Shown here: piece by piece, positions 57,041 to 64,000 of the stretch | Numbering within the stretch: the stretch's first letter is position 1 | Layout: each line of letters starts with the position of its first letter | Position numbers and translations under genes: made by a program | Assembly (NCBI RefSeq): GCF_900089075.1 | Contig: NZ_LT593747.1 | Coordinates: forward strand, 199,238-263,237 | Length of the DNA: 64,000 nt | Source: Vaginella massiliensis | Lineage (GTDB): Bacteria > Bacteroidota > Bacteroidia > Flavobacteriales > Weeksellaceae | Reading direction: 5' to 3' | Notes under the pieces: model-generated | Told to the model about the DNA's origin: nothing | The model's input: only the letters and a program-made list of their open reading frames with translations | The model's database searches: none

Positions 57041-58116
57041 TGATAACAGGAAATAAAGGAGAATGGAGTGAAATTTATACACTTCTAAAAGTAATTGCAG
57101 ACAAGCAACTTTTTGCTGGAGACAGTAACTTAAACAAGATAGAAAATCTTATTTTCCCAATTATCAAAGTGCTTCGTGATGAATCAAATGGGACATTTGA
57201 ATTTAGTTATGACAACGATTTGGTAATTGTAAAAAACAATAACGAAGAAATTAGAATTTCGATCAATGAGTTCAAAAAACAAGCATATTTTTTACTTTCA
57301 AAGCTCAAAGAAAAAACAAGTGCAACTTTTTCAATTCCTGAAATCGAACAATTTATAAATTCATTCAACAGTCATTCATTAAAGGCAAAATCAACTGTAA
57401 AAAGTGACATCAAAATTGTTATTCACGACCAAAGAACAGGAACAAATCCTGAACTTGGTTTTAGTATAAAATCTCAGCTTGGAGGAGCTTCTACTCTATT
57501 AAATGCGGGTAAAACAACAAATTTCATTTACAAAGTAAATAATTTAAATCTGTCAGCAGAGGAAATTGAAGAAATCAACGCTATTGATACAAGAAGTAAA
57601 ATCAAAGATAGAATTGAAGAATTGAAAAAACTCAAAGTGAAATTTCAATTTAAAAATCCAGAAAGTTCCGTTTTTGAAAACAATCTTGTTTTAATTGATA
57701 GTGCTTTACCAAGAATCATTTCGGAGATTTTACTTTTGTTTTTTACTTCAAATTTTTCAAAAACTTCTGACTTGGTTTCTGAAATTTCAAAAGTAAATCC
57801 GCTTGGCTACAACTTGGAAAATAATCATCCTTTTTACACCTACAAAATCAAGCGTTTTTTGACAGACATCGCATTAGGAATGATGCCATCGAAAGTTTGG
57901 ACAGGTGAACTTGATGCAACAGGTGGTTATTTAGTTGTGAAAAATGATGGAGAAATTTTGTGTTACCACATTTACAATCGAAACGAATTTGAAGACTACT
58001 TGTTTACAAATACAAAATTAGAAACTGCAAGTAGTAAAAGGCACGAATTTGGAACAGTTTACGAACAAAACGGACAGCTTTATTTCAAACTGAACTTACA
58101 AATAAGGTTTTTGTAA
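57040..58116 (+). CDS. HpaII-family restriction endonuclease
   Basis: The 358-residue protein matches the RE_HpaII family in length and content: MITGNKGEWSEIYTLLKVIADKQLFAGD at the N-terminus, SDIKIVIHDQRTGTNPELGFSIKSQLGG (candidate metal-binding D...SIKSQ core), and a C-terminal IALGMMPSKVWTGELDATGGYLVVKNDGE. The family cuts CCGG. It looks intact, with no stop or frameshift, although its methyltransferase is broken. Its start overlaps the methyltransferase stop, and the right-edge palindrome begins 4 bases after its stop. Confidence 0.88.
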   Translation: MITGNKGEWSEIYTLLKVIADKQLFAGDSNLNKIENLIFPIIKVLRDESNGTFEFSYDNDLVIVKNNNEEIRISINEFKKQAYFLLSKLKEKTSATFSIPEIEQFINSFNSHSLKAKSTVKSDIKIVIHDQRTGTNPELGFSIKSQLGGASTLLNAGKTTNFIYKVNNLNLSAEEIEEINAIDTRSKIKDRIEELKKLKVKFQFKNPESSVFENNLVLIDSALPRIISEILLLFFTSNFSKTSDLVSEISKVNPLGYNLENNHPFYTYKIKRFLTDIALGMMPSKVWTGELDATGGYLVVKNDGEILCYHIYNRNEFEDYLFTNTKLETASSKRHEFGTVYEQNGQLYFKLNLQIRFL

Positions 58117-58120
58117 ATTA

Positions 58121-58311
58121 CGCCAGCCTGTAACAAAGGTTTTGCAAAAGAGCGGGTTAAGGGGTTAATTCAAGGTTAGTGCATTTAATCCGCAAAACCA
58201 TTTTTATTTGCTTTTAAACTGTATATTAGCAAATATAAAAAATGGTTTTACTAACGTTTGTGCTAAATTGAAAGTTTAGTCTTTCTAATCCGCTCCTTCG
58301 CAAAGCCTCGA
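58121..58311. repeat. Long imperfect palindrome at the right edge of the RM cassette
   Basis: The two arms pair over long stretches: GAGCGGGTTA and neighbouring GTAACAAAGGTTTTGCAAAA on the left against TAATCCGCTC and TTCGCAAAGCCT on the right. A second hairpin is nested in the centre: AAAACCATTTTTATTTGC (58194-58211) with GCAAATATAAAAAATGGTTTT (58229-58249). It could form a large cruciform or act as a terminator. Its outer tip matches the left edge of the cassette in inverted orientation. Confidence 0.65.
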
Positions 58312-59814
58312 AACGGTAATGGTGTAATGGCTTTTATCAATCCACACGGTTTCTTAGATAACCCTACCTTTAGAGGAATGCGATGGAATTTATTACAAGA
58401 GTTTGATAAAATCTATACCATTGATTTACACGGAAATTCCAAAAAGAAAGAAACAGCTCCCGATGGCTCAGTCGATCAAAATGTATTCGATATTATGCAA
58501 GGGGTATCAATTAACCTATTTGTAAAAACAGGAAATAAAAAAGCGAATGAATTAGGTCAAGTTTTCCATTATGATTTATATGGAAAACGCGAGTTAAAAT
58601 ATGATTTTTTAAACGAGAATTCTATTCAATCAATTCCATTTAACACTTTAGAAAATATTGCACCAAATTATTTTATGGTACAAAATGATTTTGGTGCGCA
58701 AAAAAAATATGATAATGGATTTAAAATTAATGATTTATTTCAATTAAATAATGTAGGAATTGTTACAGCTAGAGATTCATTTACTATTCATAATTCTAAA
58801 GAATTAGTAAAACAAACGATTGAAAAGTTCCTTTCATTAGAAGATGAAGATGCAAGAGAGTATTTCAAGTTAGGAAAAGATGTAAGAGATTGGCAAGTAG
58901 GTTTTGCAAAAAATGATTTAAAAATGAATTTCAAGAATGATTCACAAATTATAAAAGTTTCTTATAGACTTTTTGATGATAAATGGAGTTTATATACTGG
59001 AAAATCAAAAGGTTTCCATTGTTATCCAAGAAATGAAGTTATGAAACATTTTTTAAATGGTAAAAATTTAGGGATATCACTTTGTAAACAATTTAAATCA
59101 GGTGAAACATATCAACATGTATTTATTACAAATAAAATTATTGAAAGTTCATTCGTTTCAAACAAAACAAGCGAGATAACATCAGTTTTCCCATTATATC
59201 TTTACAGCGATACAACTCAAACAAGTTTAGAAGAAGCACCAGAACGCACACCAAATCTAAATATGAAGATTGTAAATGAAATAGCTGTAAAATTAGGCTT
59301 AACTTTCACCAACGAAAAAGAAACAACAGAAGGGACTTTTGCGCCAATAGATCTATTAGATTATATCTATGCTGTATTGCATTCGCCAAAGTATAGAGAA
59401 ACCTACAAAGAATTCCTTAAAATCGATTTCCCACGTGTGCCTTACCCAACAGATCAAAATCAATTTTGGGATTTAGTAGCATTAGGAAAACAAATCCGTG
59501 AAATCCATTTATTAGAATCTCCTAAAGTAGAAGATTTCATTTCTTACTATCCGGTAGAAGGTACAAACATTGTTGGTAAACCTAAATACGCAGAGGGTAA
59601 AGTATATATCAACGATACCCAATACTTTGACAATGTACCAGAAGTTGCTTGGCATTTCTATATCGGAGGATATCAGCCAGCGCAGAAATGGTTGAAAGAC
59701 CGTAAGAATATAGAGCTGTCTTACGACGATATTTTGCATTACAACAAAATCATTGTTGCCCTCACCGAAACAGATAGACTAATGAAAGCAATCGACAACA
59801 TTTGGCATTGGTAA
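58312..59814 (+). pseudogene. Type ISP restriction-modification enzyme, 3' part
   Basis: The family sequence continues exactly where the 5' part stopped: GNGVMAFINPHGFLDNPTFRG, then ETAPDGSVDQNVFDIMQGVSI, and the conserved C-terminal specificity domain to IDNIWHW. From ATG 58327 a 495-residue frame is fully open. On its own it lacks the nuclease, the SAM-binding motif and NPPY, so it cannot methylate or cut. The gene ends 8 bases from the convergent DUF3810 gene. Confidence 0.85.
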
Positions 59815-59822
59815 GCCTCGCT

Positions 59823-60914
59823 TTAGTTTGCGTTTTTCCAGCGATAATATGCCGATACCAGCAATACATATCGGCTATAGGTTACAATACCATCTTGCTG
59901 ATTGGCTTTGAGGTAAGCATCGTTGAGGTTGGCGAAAACGTCGTTGGCTACGCCGCTGTATTGGGCATGATGAGCCAGCTCGTGTTCGCGGTCGCGTTGC
60001 ATACCGTCTGACAAGTTGCCCATGATTTCTTGTACAAATTCGGGATCCAGCGGCACAAGTTGACGCAAAACTGCCATCAAAGTTTTGTGGTGTGCCGAGT
60101 ATTTGAAGTCGGCATCGTTCGACAAGTCGGCCATGATATACGCCATGAAATTGGCTTCGTTCTCGGGTGCATAACCAATCTGGTGTGCGAGTTCGTGAGC
60201 CATGGTAAACGGTCGGTTGAGGTCTGTTGCACGCGCATTGTAGTTGGCTTCTGCGGTGAATGGGTTGTAATAACCCAAAATTCCGAGGTAATTCGACAAT
60301 TCGCTAAAGTACGAGGCTTTGATGTTGGGTTTTTCTACAAAGTATTGGCTGTTGAGAAAAGCTAAGTTGTACAAACTCAGCTGATGTTGCACAATAGCAT
60401 GTTTCAGATCTTCGTCTGTAGAGCTCAACCGAAAAACGCCCTGTTGATTCTCTTTCACCAAGCCTCGGTAGTGTTTTGCCATCATCAATTCGTTTTCGGC
60501 AATTGCCTTCAATTCGGTGGCCGACACTTGTTCGATGTAAAACTCGGAGCTGAAAGATTTTTTGGCATAATTCAGTCCCCACGAGCAGTTGAAGAGTAGG
60601 TAGAATAAATTCAACATCAACAGCAGTGCAATTGTCGCTTCTTTGTACAAAATTTTCGAATTGAAAAACCAATGCCACGCGCCACGAATGAGCACATACA
60701 GCAAAGAAAAGCCGATGATGGCATAAAACCATTCGCCAATTGGGAAGCTGAATTTCGAAGAAAAATTGAGCAATTTTTGATTGTAAAGCGGGTAGAGGTA
60801 TTGGGCATAAAATTGCAAAAACGATTGCGAGCTTTTGGCAATTTGTACCAAAACGAATTGTAGAATGAACAAAAGTATAAGAAAAACGATCTGTAGATTA
60901 AGCTTCTTTTGCAT
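59823..60914 (-). CDS. DUF3810 zinc-metalloprotease-like membrane protein
   Basis: The 363-residue protein has three membrane helices in the first ~120 residues and a soluble domain with the zinc motif HELAHQIGYAPENEANFMAY (HExxH with a downstream Glu). This matches DUF3810. It is probably a membrane-bound peptidase; substrates are unknown. It overlaps the following transporter gene by 17 bases, suggesting one transcript. Confidence 0.85.
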   Translation of the reverse strand: MQKKLNLQIVFLILLFILQFVLVQIAKSSQSFLQFYAQYLYPLYNQKLLNFSSKFSFPIGEWFYAIIGFSLLYVLIRGAWHWFFNSKILYKEATIALLLMLNLFYLLFNCSWGLNYAKKSFSSEFYIEQVSATELKAIAENELMMAKHYRGLVKENQQGVFRLSSTDEDLKHAIVQHQLSLYNLAFLNSQYFVEKPNIKASYFSELSNYLGILGYYNPFTAEANYNARATDLNRPFTMAHELAHQIGYAPENEANFMAYIMADLSNDADFKYSAHHKTLMAVLRQLVPLDPEFVQEIMGNLSDGMQRDREHELAHHAQYSGVANDVFANLNDAYLKANQQDGIVTYSRYVLLVSAYYRWKNAN

Positions 60915-61866
60915 ACCTCTCGGCTATAAAACTGATGATAAACAACTGAAAAGTATGGTAAATCATTACCGCCAGCAAATAGATTCCCACATTTTCGGTA
61001 AACAATACACTGGCAAATACCGAACCATGTACGAGCGATTTTTTGGTTCCACAGAATTGTATGGTGATTTGGTCGGCCCTGTCAAATCGCATTTTTCGTC
61101 CAATCCATCGACTGAAGTTGAAGACCACCACAAACAACAAAATCACCAATACCGCAATGAACAAGGTTTTGTCTAAGCCCAACAACCCAAAAGAACCGTC
61201 GTGAAAGGTGTGGGCGAAGCTGCTGTAAACGATGAACACAATCGTAAGTTTATCGAGTTTTGCAATGCGGTGATGATATTTTTTGTACCAATTTCGCAAC
61301 CACGGTTGTAGAATAAGCCCCAGCACAACTGGCAAAACAATCTTTATAATGAGGTCGATAAAAATAGTTGACAACTGCAATTCGCCCTGTTTTTGGACAA
61401 ACAAGCTCATCCACAACGGCGTAAGAATGATGCCGATGAGTCCCGAAAGGCTGGCGTTGAAAATTGCACTGCTGATGTTGCCCTTGGCAATAGACACCAT
61501 AACGACCGAAGACGAAACCGTACTGGGTAGACACGCAAGGTAAAAAAGACTGATGAAAAGCAATTGGTAGGACGGATCTTGCGGAACCAACGGATAGAAA
61601 ATCAAAACCAATAAGGGAAACAAGACAAATACCACGCCTTGAATCAACAAGTGCATCGGCCAATTTTTCAGGTCGTTGACGATGGATGATTTGTCCAACT
61701 TCAATCCGTAAAAAAAGAAAATAAAAACCACTCCCAAATCGATGAGCGTACCGAGATTTAGACCATTATATCCAAAATCAGCCAGTTGCGGAAAGAAATA
61801 GCCTACGCCGATAGCCGCAAAAAGTTGCAGGATGAAAGGATCTGGTATGTAGCTTGACCACTTCAA
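60898..61866 (-). CDS. Bile acid:sodium symporter family transporter
   Basis: The 322-residue membrane protein has about ten helices and matches the SBF-like (PF13593) branch: FFFYGLKLDKSSIVNDLKNW, FYLACLPSTVSSSVVMVSIAKGN and CGTKKSLVHGSVFASVLF. Despite the family name, bacterial members carry various organic anions; the substrate here cannot be told. It is first in a two-gene minus-strand unit with the DUF3810 gene. Confidence 0.88.
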   Translation of the reverse strand: MKWSSYIPDPFILQLFAAIGVGYFFPQLADFGYNGLNLGTLIDLGVVFIFFFYGLKLDKSSIVNDLKNWPMHLLIQGVVFVLFPLLVLIFYPLVPQDPSYQLLFISLFYLACLPSTVSSSVVMVSIAKGNISSAIFNASLSGLIGIILTPLWMSLFVQKQGELQLSTIFIDLIIKIVLPVVLGLILQPWLRNWYKKYHHRIAKLDKLTIVFIVYSSFAHTFHDGSFGLLGLDKTLFIAVLVILLFVVVFNFSRWIGRKMRFDRADQITIQFCGTKKSLVHGSVFASVLFTENVGIYLLAVMIYHTFQLFIISFIAERYAKEA

Positions 61867-61922
61867 ATGTTAAGGTTTCATTATGATTGTGCAAATCGAC
61901 TTTCAAAGCTAATGAAAAGTAT

Positions 61923-61930
61923 TAGTTTTG
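61923..61930 (+). promoter_or_regulatory. Predicted promoter of the secreted endonuclease
   Basis: TAGTTTTG fits TAnnTTTG, 22 bases before the ATG; TTT at 61901-61903 with a 19-base spacer is a possible -33 element. Confidence 0.45.
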
Positions 61931-61952
61931 CACCCTTGAAAATATAAAAGTT

Positions 61953-62996
61953 ATGAAGAAATTTTTACTATTGGTAAGTTTGGTGGTTGGTATCAGTAGT
62001 TTTGCTCAGCAAGAATATTACAACGAAATCGACCTTACCAAAAGAGGAGTAGCATTGAAAAAAGAACTCACCGATCTTTTAAAATCTACACACACCAGAG
62101 AATTGACTTACAAACAGATTTGGGACGCATTGAAGAAAACAGATTTGGATCCAACCAACTCTTCTCGTGTTATTTTGATATACGGTTACAATCGAGAGTC
62201 CAACGGTAAAGATGCGTATTACCGCGATGTGAATCAGAATGGAGGCCGTTCAACAGATTGGAATCGCGAGCACACCTATCCCAAATCGTTGGGAGTCCCA
62301 AATCTTGGTGAGGTTGGTGCTGGAGCAGATGCACACCACTTGCGAGCAGCCGATTCTCGAACCAATAGTACGCGCAGTAATTTGAAGTTTATCGACGGAA
62401 GCGGAAACGCCAGAAGAATATCGGGCGGATGGTATCCGGGTGATGAATGGAAAGGCGACATCGCGCGCATGATGATGTACATGTATGTACGATACGAAAC
62501 CCAATGTTTGCCAAACAATGTTGGATTTGGTAGTACAACGGCTACACCCGATGGGATGATCGATTTGTTTCTGAAATGGAATGCAGAAGATCCAGTGTCT
62601 GAAATCGAAAGACAACGCAACGAATATTTGGGTAATATCGAGAATCCTTTTGCGCAAGGAAATCGTAATCCATTTATAGACAATCCGTATTTGGCAACTT
62701 TGATTTGGGGCGGACCAGCTGCCGAGAACCTTTGGGAGAACCTCAATGGCGTAGAATACATTCAAGATTTGAACAGTATTCAGGTTTATACCAAACATCA
62801 GAATATTTTGGTTTCGTCTAAAATCAACAAAATTTTACGCTTAGAGGTATATAATTTGAACGGACAAGCCGTACGCATTTATGACAACGTGAAGCAATTG
62901 AATACGATAGAGTTACCACACTTCGAGAAAGGAATCTACATCATCAATATCTTTGGTGAACAATTCCACACCAGCAAAAAAGTAATGGTACAATAA
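61953..62996 (+). CDS. Endonuclease I family nuclease with T9SS sorting domain
   Basis: The 347-residue secreted nuclease has a signal peptide (MKKFLLLVSLVVGISSFAQ), an endonuclease I domain with DWNREHTYPKSLG and ADAHHLRAADSRTN (catalytic His and metal sites), and a C-terminal type A sorting domain (LRLEVYNLNGQAVRIYD ... KGIYIINIFGEQFHTSKKVMV). It is therefore exported through Sec and then the type IX system. It likely degrades extracellular DNA/RNA. A paralogue follows immediately. Confidence 0.93.
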   Translation: MKKFLLLVSLVVGISSFAQQEYYNEIDLTKRGVALKKELTDLLKSTHTRELTYKQIWDALKKTDLDPTNSSRVILIYGYNRESNGKDAYYRDVNQNGGRSTDWNREHTYPKSLGVPNLGEVGAGADAHHLRAADSRTNSTRSNLKFIDGSGNARRISGGWYPGDEWKGDIARMMMYMYVRYETQCLPNNVGFGSTTATPDGMIDLFLKWNAEDPVSEIERQRNEYLGNIENPFAQGNRNPFIDNPYLATLIWGGPAAENLWENLNGVEYIQDLNSIQVYTKHQNILVSSKINKILRLEVYNLNGQAVRIYDNVKQLNTIELPHFEKGIYIINIFGEQFHTSKKVMVQ

Positions 62997-63015
62997 AACT
63001 CAATTTTATAAAAGG

Positions 63016-63050
63016 AAAGGGCTATTGATTCAATAGTCCTTTTTTTTTGT
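63016..63050 (+). terminator. Terminator between the two endonuclease I genes
   Basis: AAAGGGCTATTG/ATT/CAATAGTCCTTT hairpin with a short loop, followed by a T run. Confidence 0.8.
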
Positions 63051-63149
63051 TGATTTTTTTAACATTACTAAATCTTCATATCGTTTGGATTTTAACGCTT
63101 TATCCTATTAAATTGCTTAACTTTACCACACTTTTTAGGATTAAAAAAT

Positions 63150-64000
63150 ATGAAAAAAATTATATTTTCTTTCGGATTATTGTTGAGTAGCGGATGGGCA
63201 TTTGCCCAAATTCCAGCAACGTATTACAACAACGCCACAGCAGAGGGGTATACCCTGAAAACGCAGTTGAAAAACATTATTTCTGCAGGCTACAATCAAC
63301 GATCTTATGACGCTTTGAAGTCATTGTACACCAACAACAGCGCGAAAAATGGTTTCAAAGACAAGTATTACGAAAACGACAATACGATTTTGGATATTTA
63401 TTCCGAAAACCCAACAGGAAGCGATCCGTATAACTTCGTACCAGGACAAAAAGAATGCGGAAATTATTCAGGAGAAGGATCATGCTACAATCGCGAACAT
63501 TTGATTGCGCAATCATATTTCAATCAAGCATTGCCAATGCGTTCAGACGCTTTTCATGTCTGGCCAACCGATGGATACGTGAACAACAGAAGAGGCAATT
63601 ATCCTTTTGGTGTGGTGGCAAATGCGACTTGGACTTCTCGCAACGGCGGAAAACTTGGGGTGAATGCAAATGCTGGATATTCTGCTGGGTACAGTGGAAT
63701 GGTTTTCGAACCGATAGACGAATTCAAAGGCGACATCGCTCGTGCATTTTTCTATTTTGCAACCCGCTACGAAGATCGCCTGCCAAATTTCTATAGCAAT
63801 AGAACTTCTACCAACGTTGGGCAGATGTTCGACGGCTCTTCCAACAAATCATTTACCGATACTTTTTTTTCAATTTTGTACACTTGGCATATCATGGATC
63901 CGGTGAGCCAGCGCGAAAGAGACATCAACGACCTGATTTATTACGAGCATCAAAACAATCGTAATCCGTATATCGATCATCCAGAATGGGTAGAAAAAGT
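63150..64000 (+). CDS. Second endonuclease I family nuclease (partial, runs off the window)
   Basis: The frame starts at ATG 63150 and is open to the window end (283 codons seen). It has a signal peptide (MKKIIFSFGLLLSSGWAFAQ) and the endonuclease I motifs SCYNREHLIAQSYF and DAFHVWPTDGYVNNRRGNYP, then FKGDIARAFFYFATRYEDR. It is related to the preceding gene but clearly diverged, e.g. DAFHVWPTD in place of DAHHLRAAD. A sorting domain may follow beyond the window. A terminator lies between the two genes, so each has its own transcript. Confidence 0.92.
   Translation, partial: MKKIIFSFGLLLSSGWAFAQIPATYYNNATAEGYTLKTQLKNIISAGYNQRSYDALKSLYTNNSAKNGFKDKYYENDNTILDIYSENPTGSDPYNFVPGQKECGNYSGEGSCYNREHLIAQSYFNQALPMRSDAFHVWPTDGYVNNRRGNYPFGVVANATWTSRNGGKLGVNANAGYSAGYSGMVFEPIDEFKGDIARAFFYFATRYEDRLPNFYSNRTSTNVGQMFDGSSNKSFTDTFFSILYTWHIMDPVSQRERDINDLIYYEHQNNRNPYIDHPEWVEK

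Larger units (their letters stand above)
54418..58311 (+). mobile_element. HpaII-type RM cassette inserted in the type ISP gene
   Basis: The interrupted protein reads ...FINKN | GNGVMAFINPHGF..., placing the insert at 54418-58311. The left edge GTTACAGGCAAGCG (54418-54431) is an inverted match (12 of 14 bases) to CGCCAGCCTGTAAC at 58121-58134. The right edge is a ~190-base imperfect palindrome. Content: C5-methyltransferase gene (itself split), small protein, HNH endonuclease, HpaII-like endonuclease. No transposase or integrase is inside. The exact ends depend on the ancestral sequence. Confidence 0.7.

Noticed and set aside
58121-58311. Integron attC site
   Set aside because: The long folded structure and TAAC/GTTA ends are suggestive, but no canonical pair of core boxes and no integron integrase are seen here.
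63455-63796. A 113-codon frame at the window end
   Set aside because: It is out of frame with the endonuclease I coding sequence that runs from 63150 to the window end with clear family motifs.

Overview
The window comes from an AT-rich bacterium of the Bacteroidota, most likely class Flavobacteriia; the Weeksellaceae are a reasonable but unproven guess. The evidence is the content: a PorX-type response regulator, proteins ending in type IX secretion (T9SS) sorting domains, a fused LpxC-FabZ enzyme, an RND pump fused to its outer-membrane factor, a split SucA/SucB 2-oxoglutarate dehydrogenase, and repeated TAnnTTTG promoter -7 boxes upstream of genes that mostly lack Shine-Dalgarno sequences.

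Layout. 1-10.4 kb: kbl, a membrane-anchored acetyltransferase, an M3 peptidase and a very large alpha-2-macroglobulin-like protein. 10.4-12.2 kb: an intact IS1182-family element. 12.3-17.1 kb: a tightly overlapping porX-tsaE-ald operon, and divergently an HD-domain hydrolase broken by one frameshift. 17.2-23.0 kb: lipid A genes (lpxD, lpxC-fabZ, lpxA), efp, a second LpxD-like gene and sucD. 23.1-26.1 kb: a decayed stretch with a frameshifted T9SS cargo gene and remnants of a polymorphic toxin/immunity locus. 26.2-39.8 kb: housekeeping genes (CoA-transferase, AraC regulator, alpha/beta hydrolase, truB, uppP, ftsX, rsmA, mgtE, a histidine kinase, sucA-sucB). 39.9-40.6 kb: a shrunken copy of the IS1182 element with both ends kept and three internal deletions. 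40.7-47.4 kb: a heavy-metal efflux operon, a repeat element and an outer-membrane-factor remnant. 47.4-53.6 kb: a TPP-riboswitch-controlled thiamine transporter operon, a sugar kinase with a formyltransferase, an aminopeptidase P and methylmalonyl-CoA epimerase. 53.7 kb: a CAT-anticodon tRNA. 53.8-59.8 kb: a nested restriction-modification (RM) locus. 59.8-64.0 kb: a DUF3810 protease-like protein, a bile-acid:sodium-symporter-family transporter and two secreted endonuclease I proteins, the last cut by the window end.

The most unusual part is the nested locus at 53.8-59.8 kb. A type ISP RM gene, already missing its central SAM-binding part, is interrupted by a 3.9 kb cassette carrying an HpaII-type (CCGG) C5-methyltransferase and its endonuclease. 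The methyltransferase gene is in turn split by a 1.2 kb cassette holding a small acidic protein and an HNH endonuclease, and this inner cassette is flanked by inverted copies of a repeat that also occurs at 46.8 kb. Long palindromic sequence and matching inverted termini mark the outer cassette. This looks like a preferred landing site for defence genes and possibly an undescribed mode of cassette mobility.
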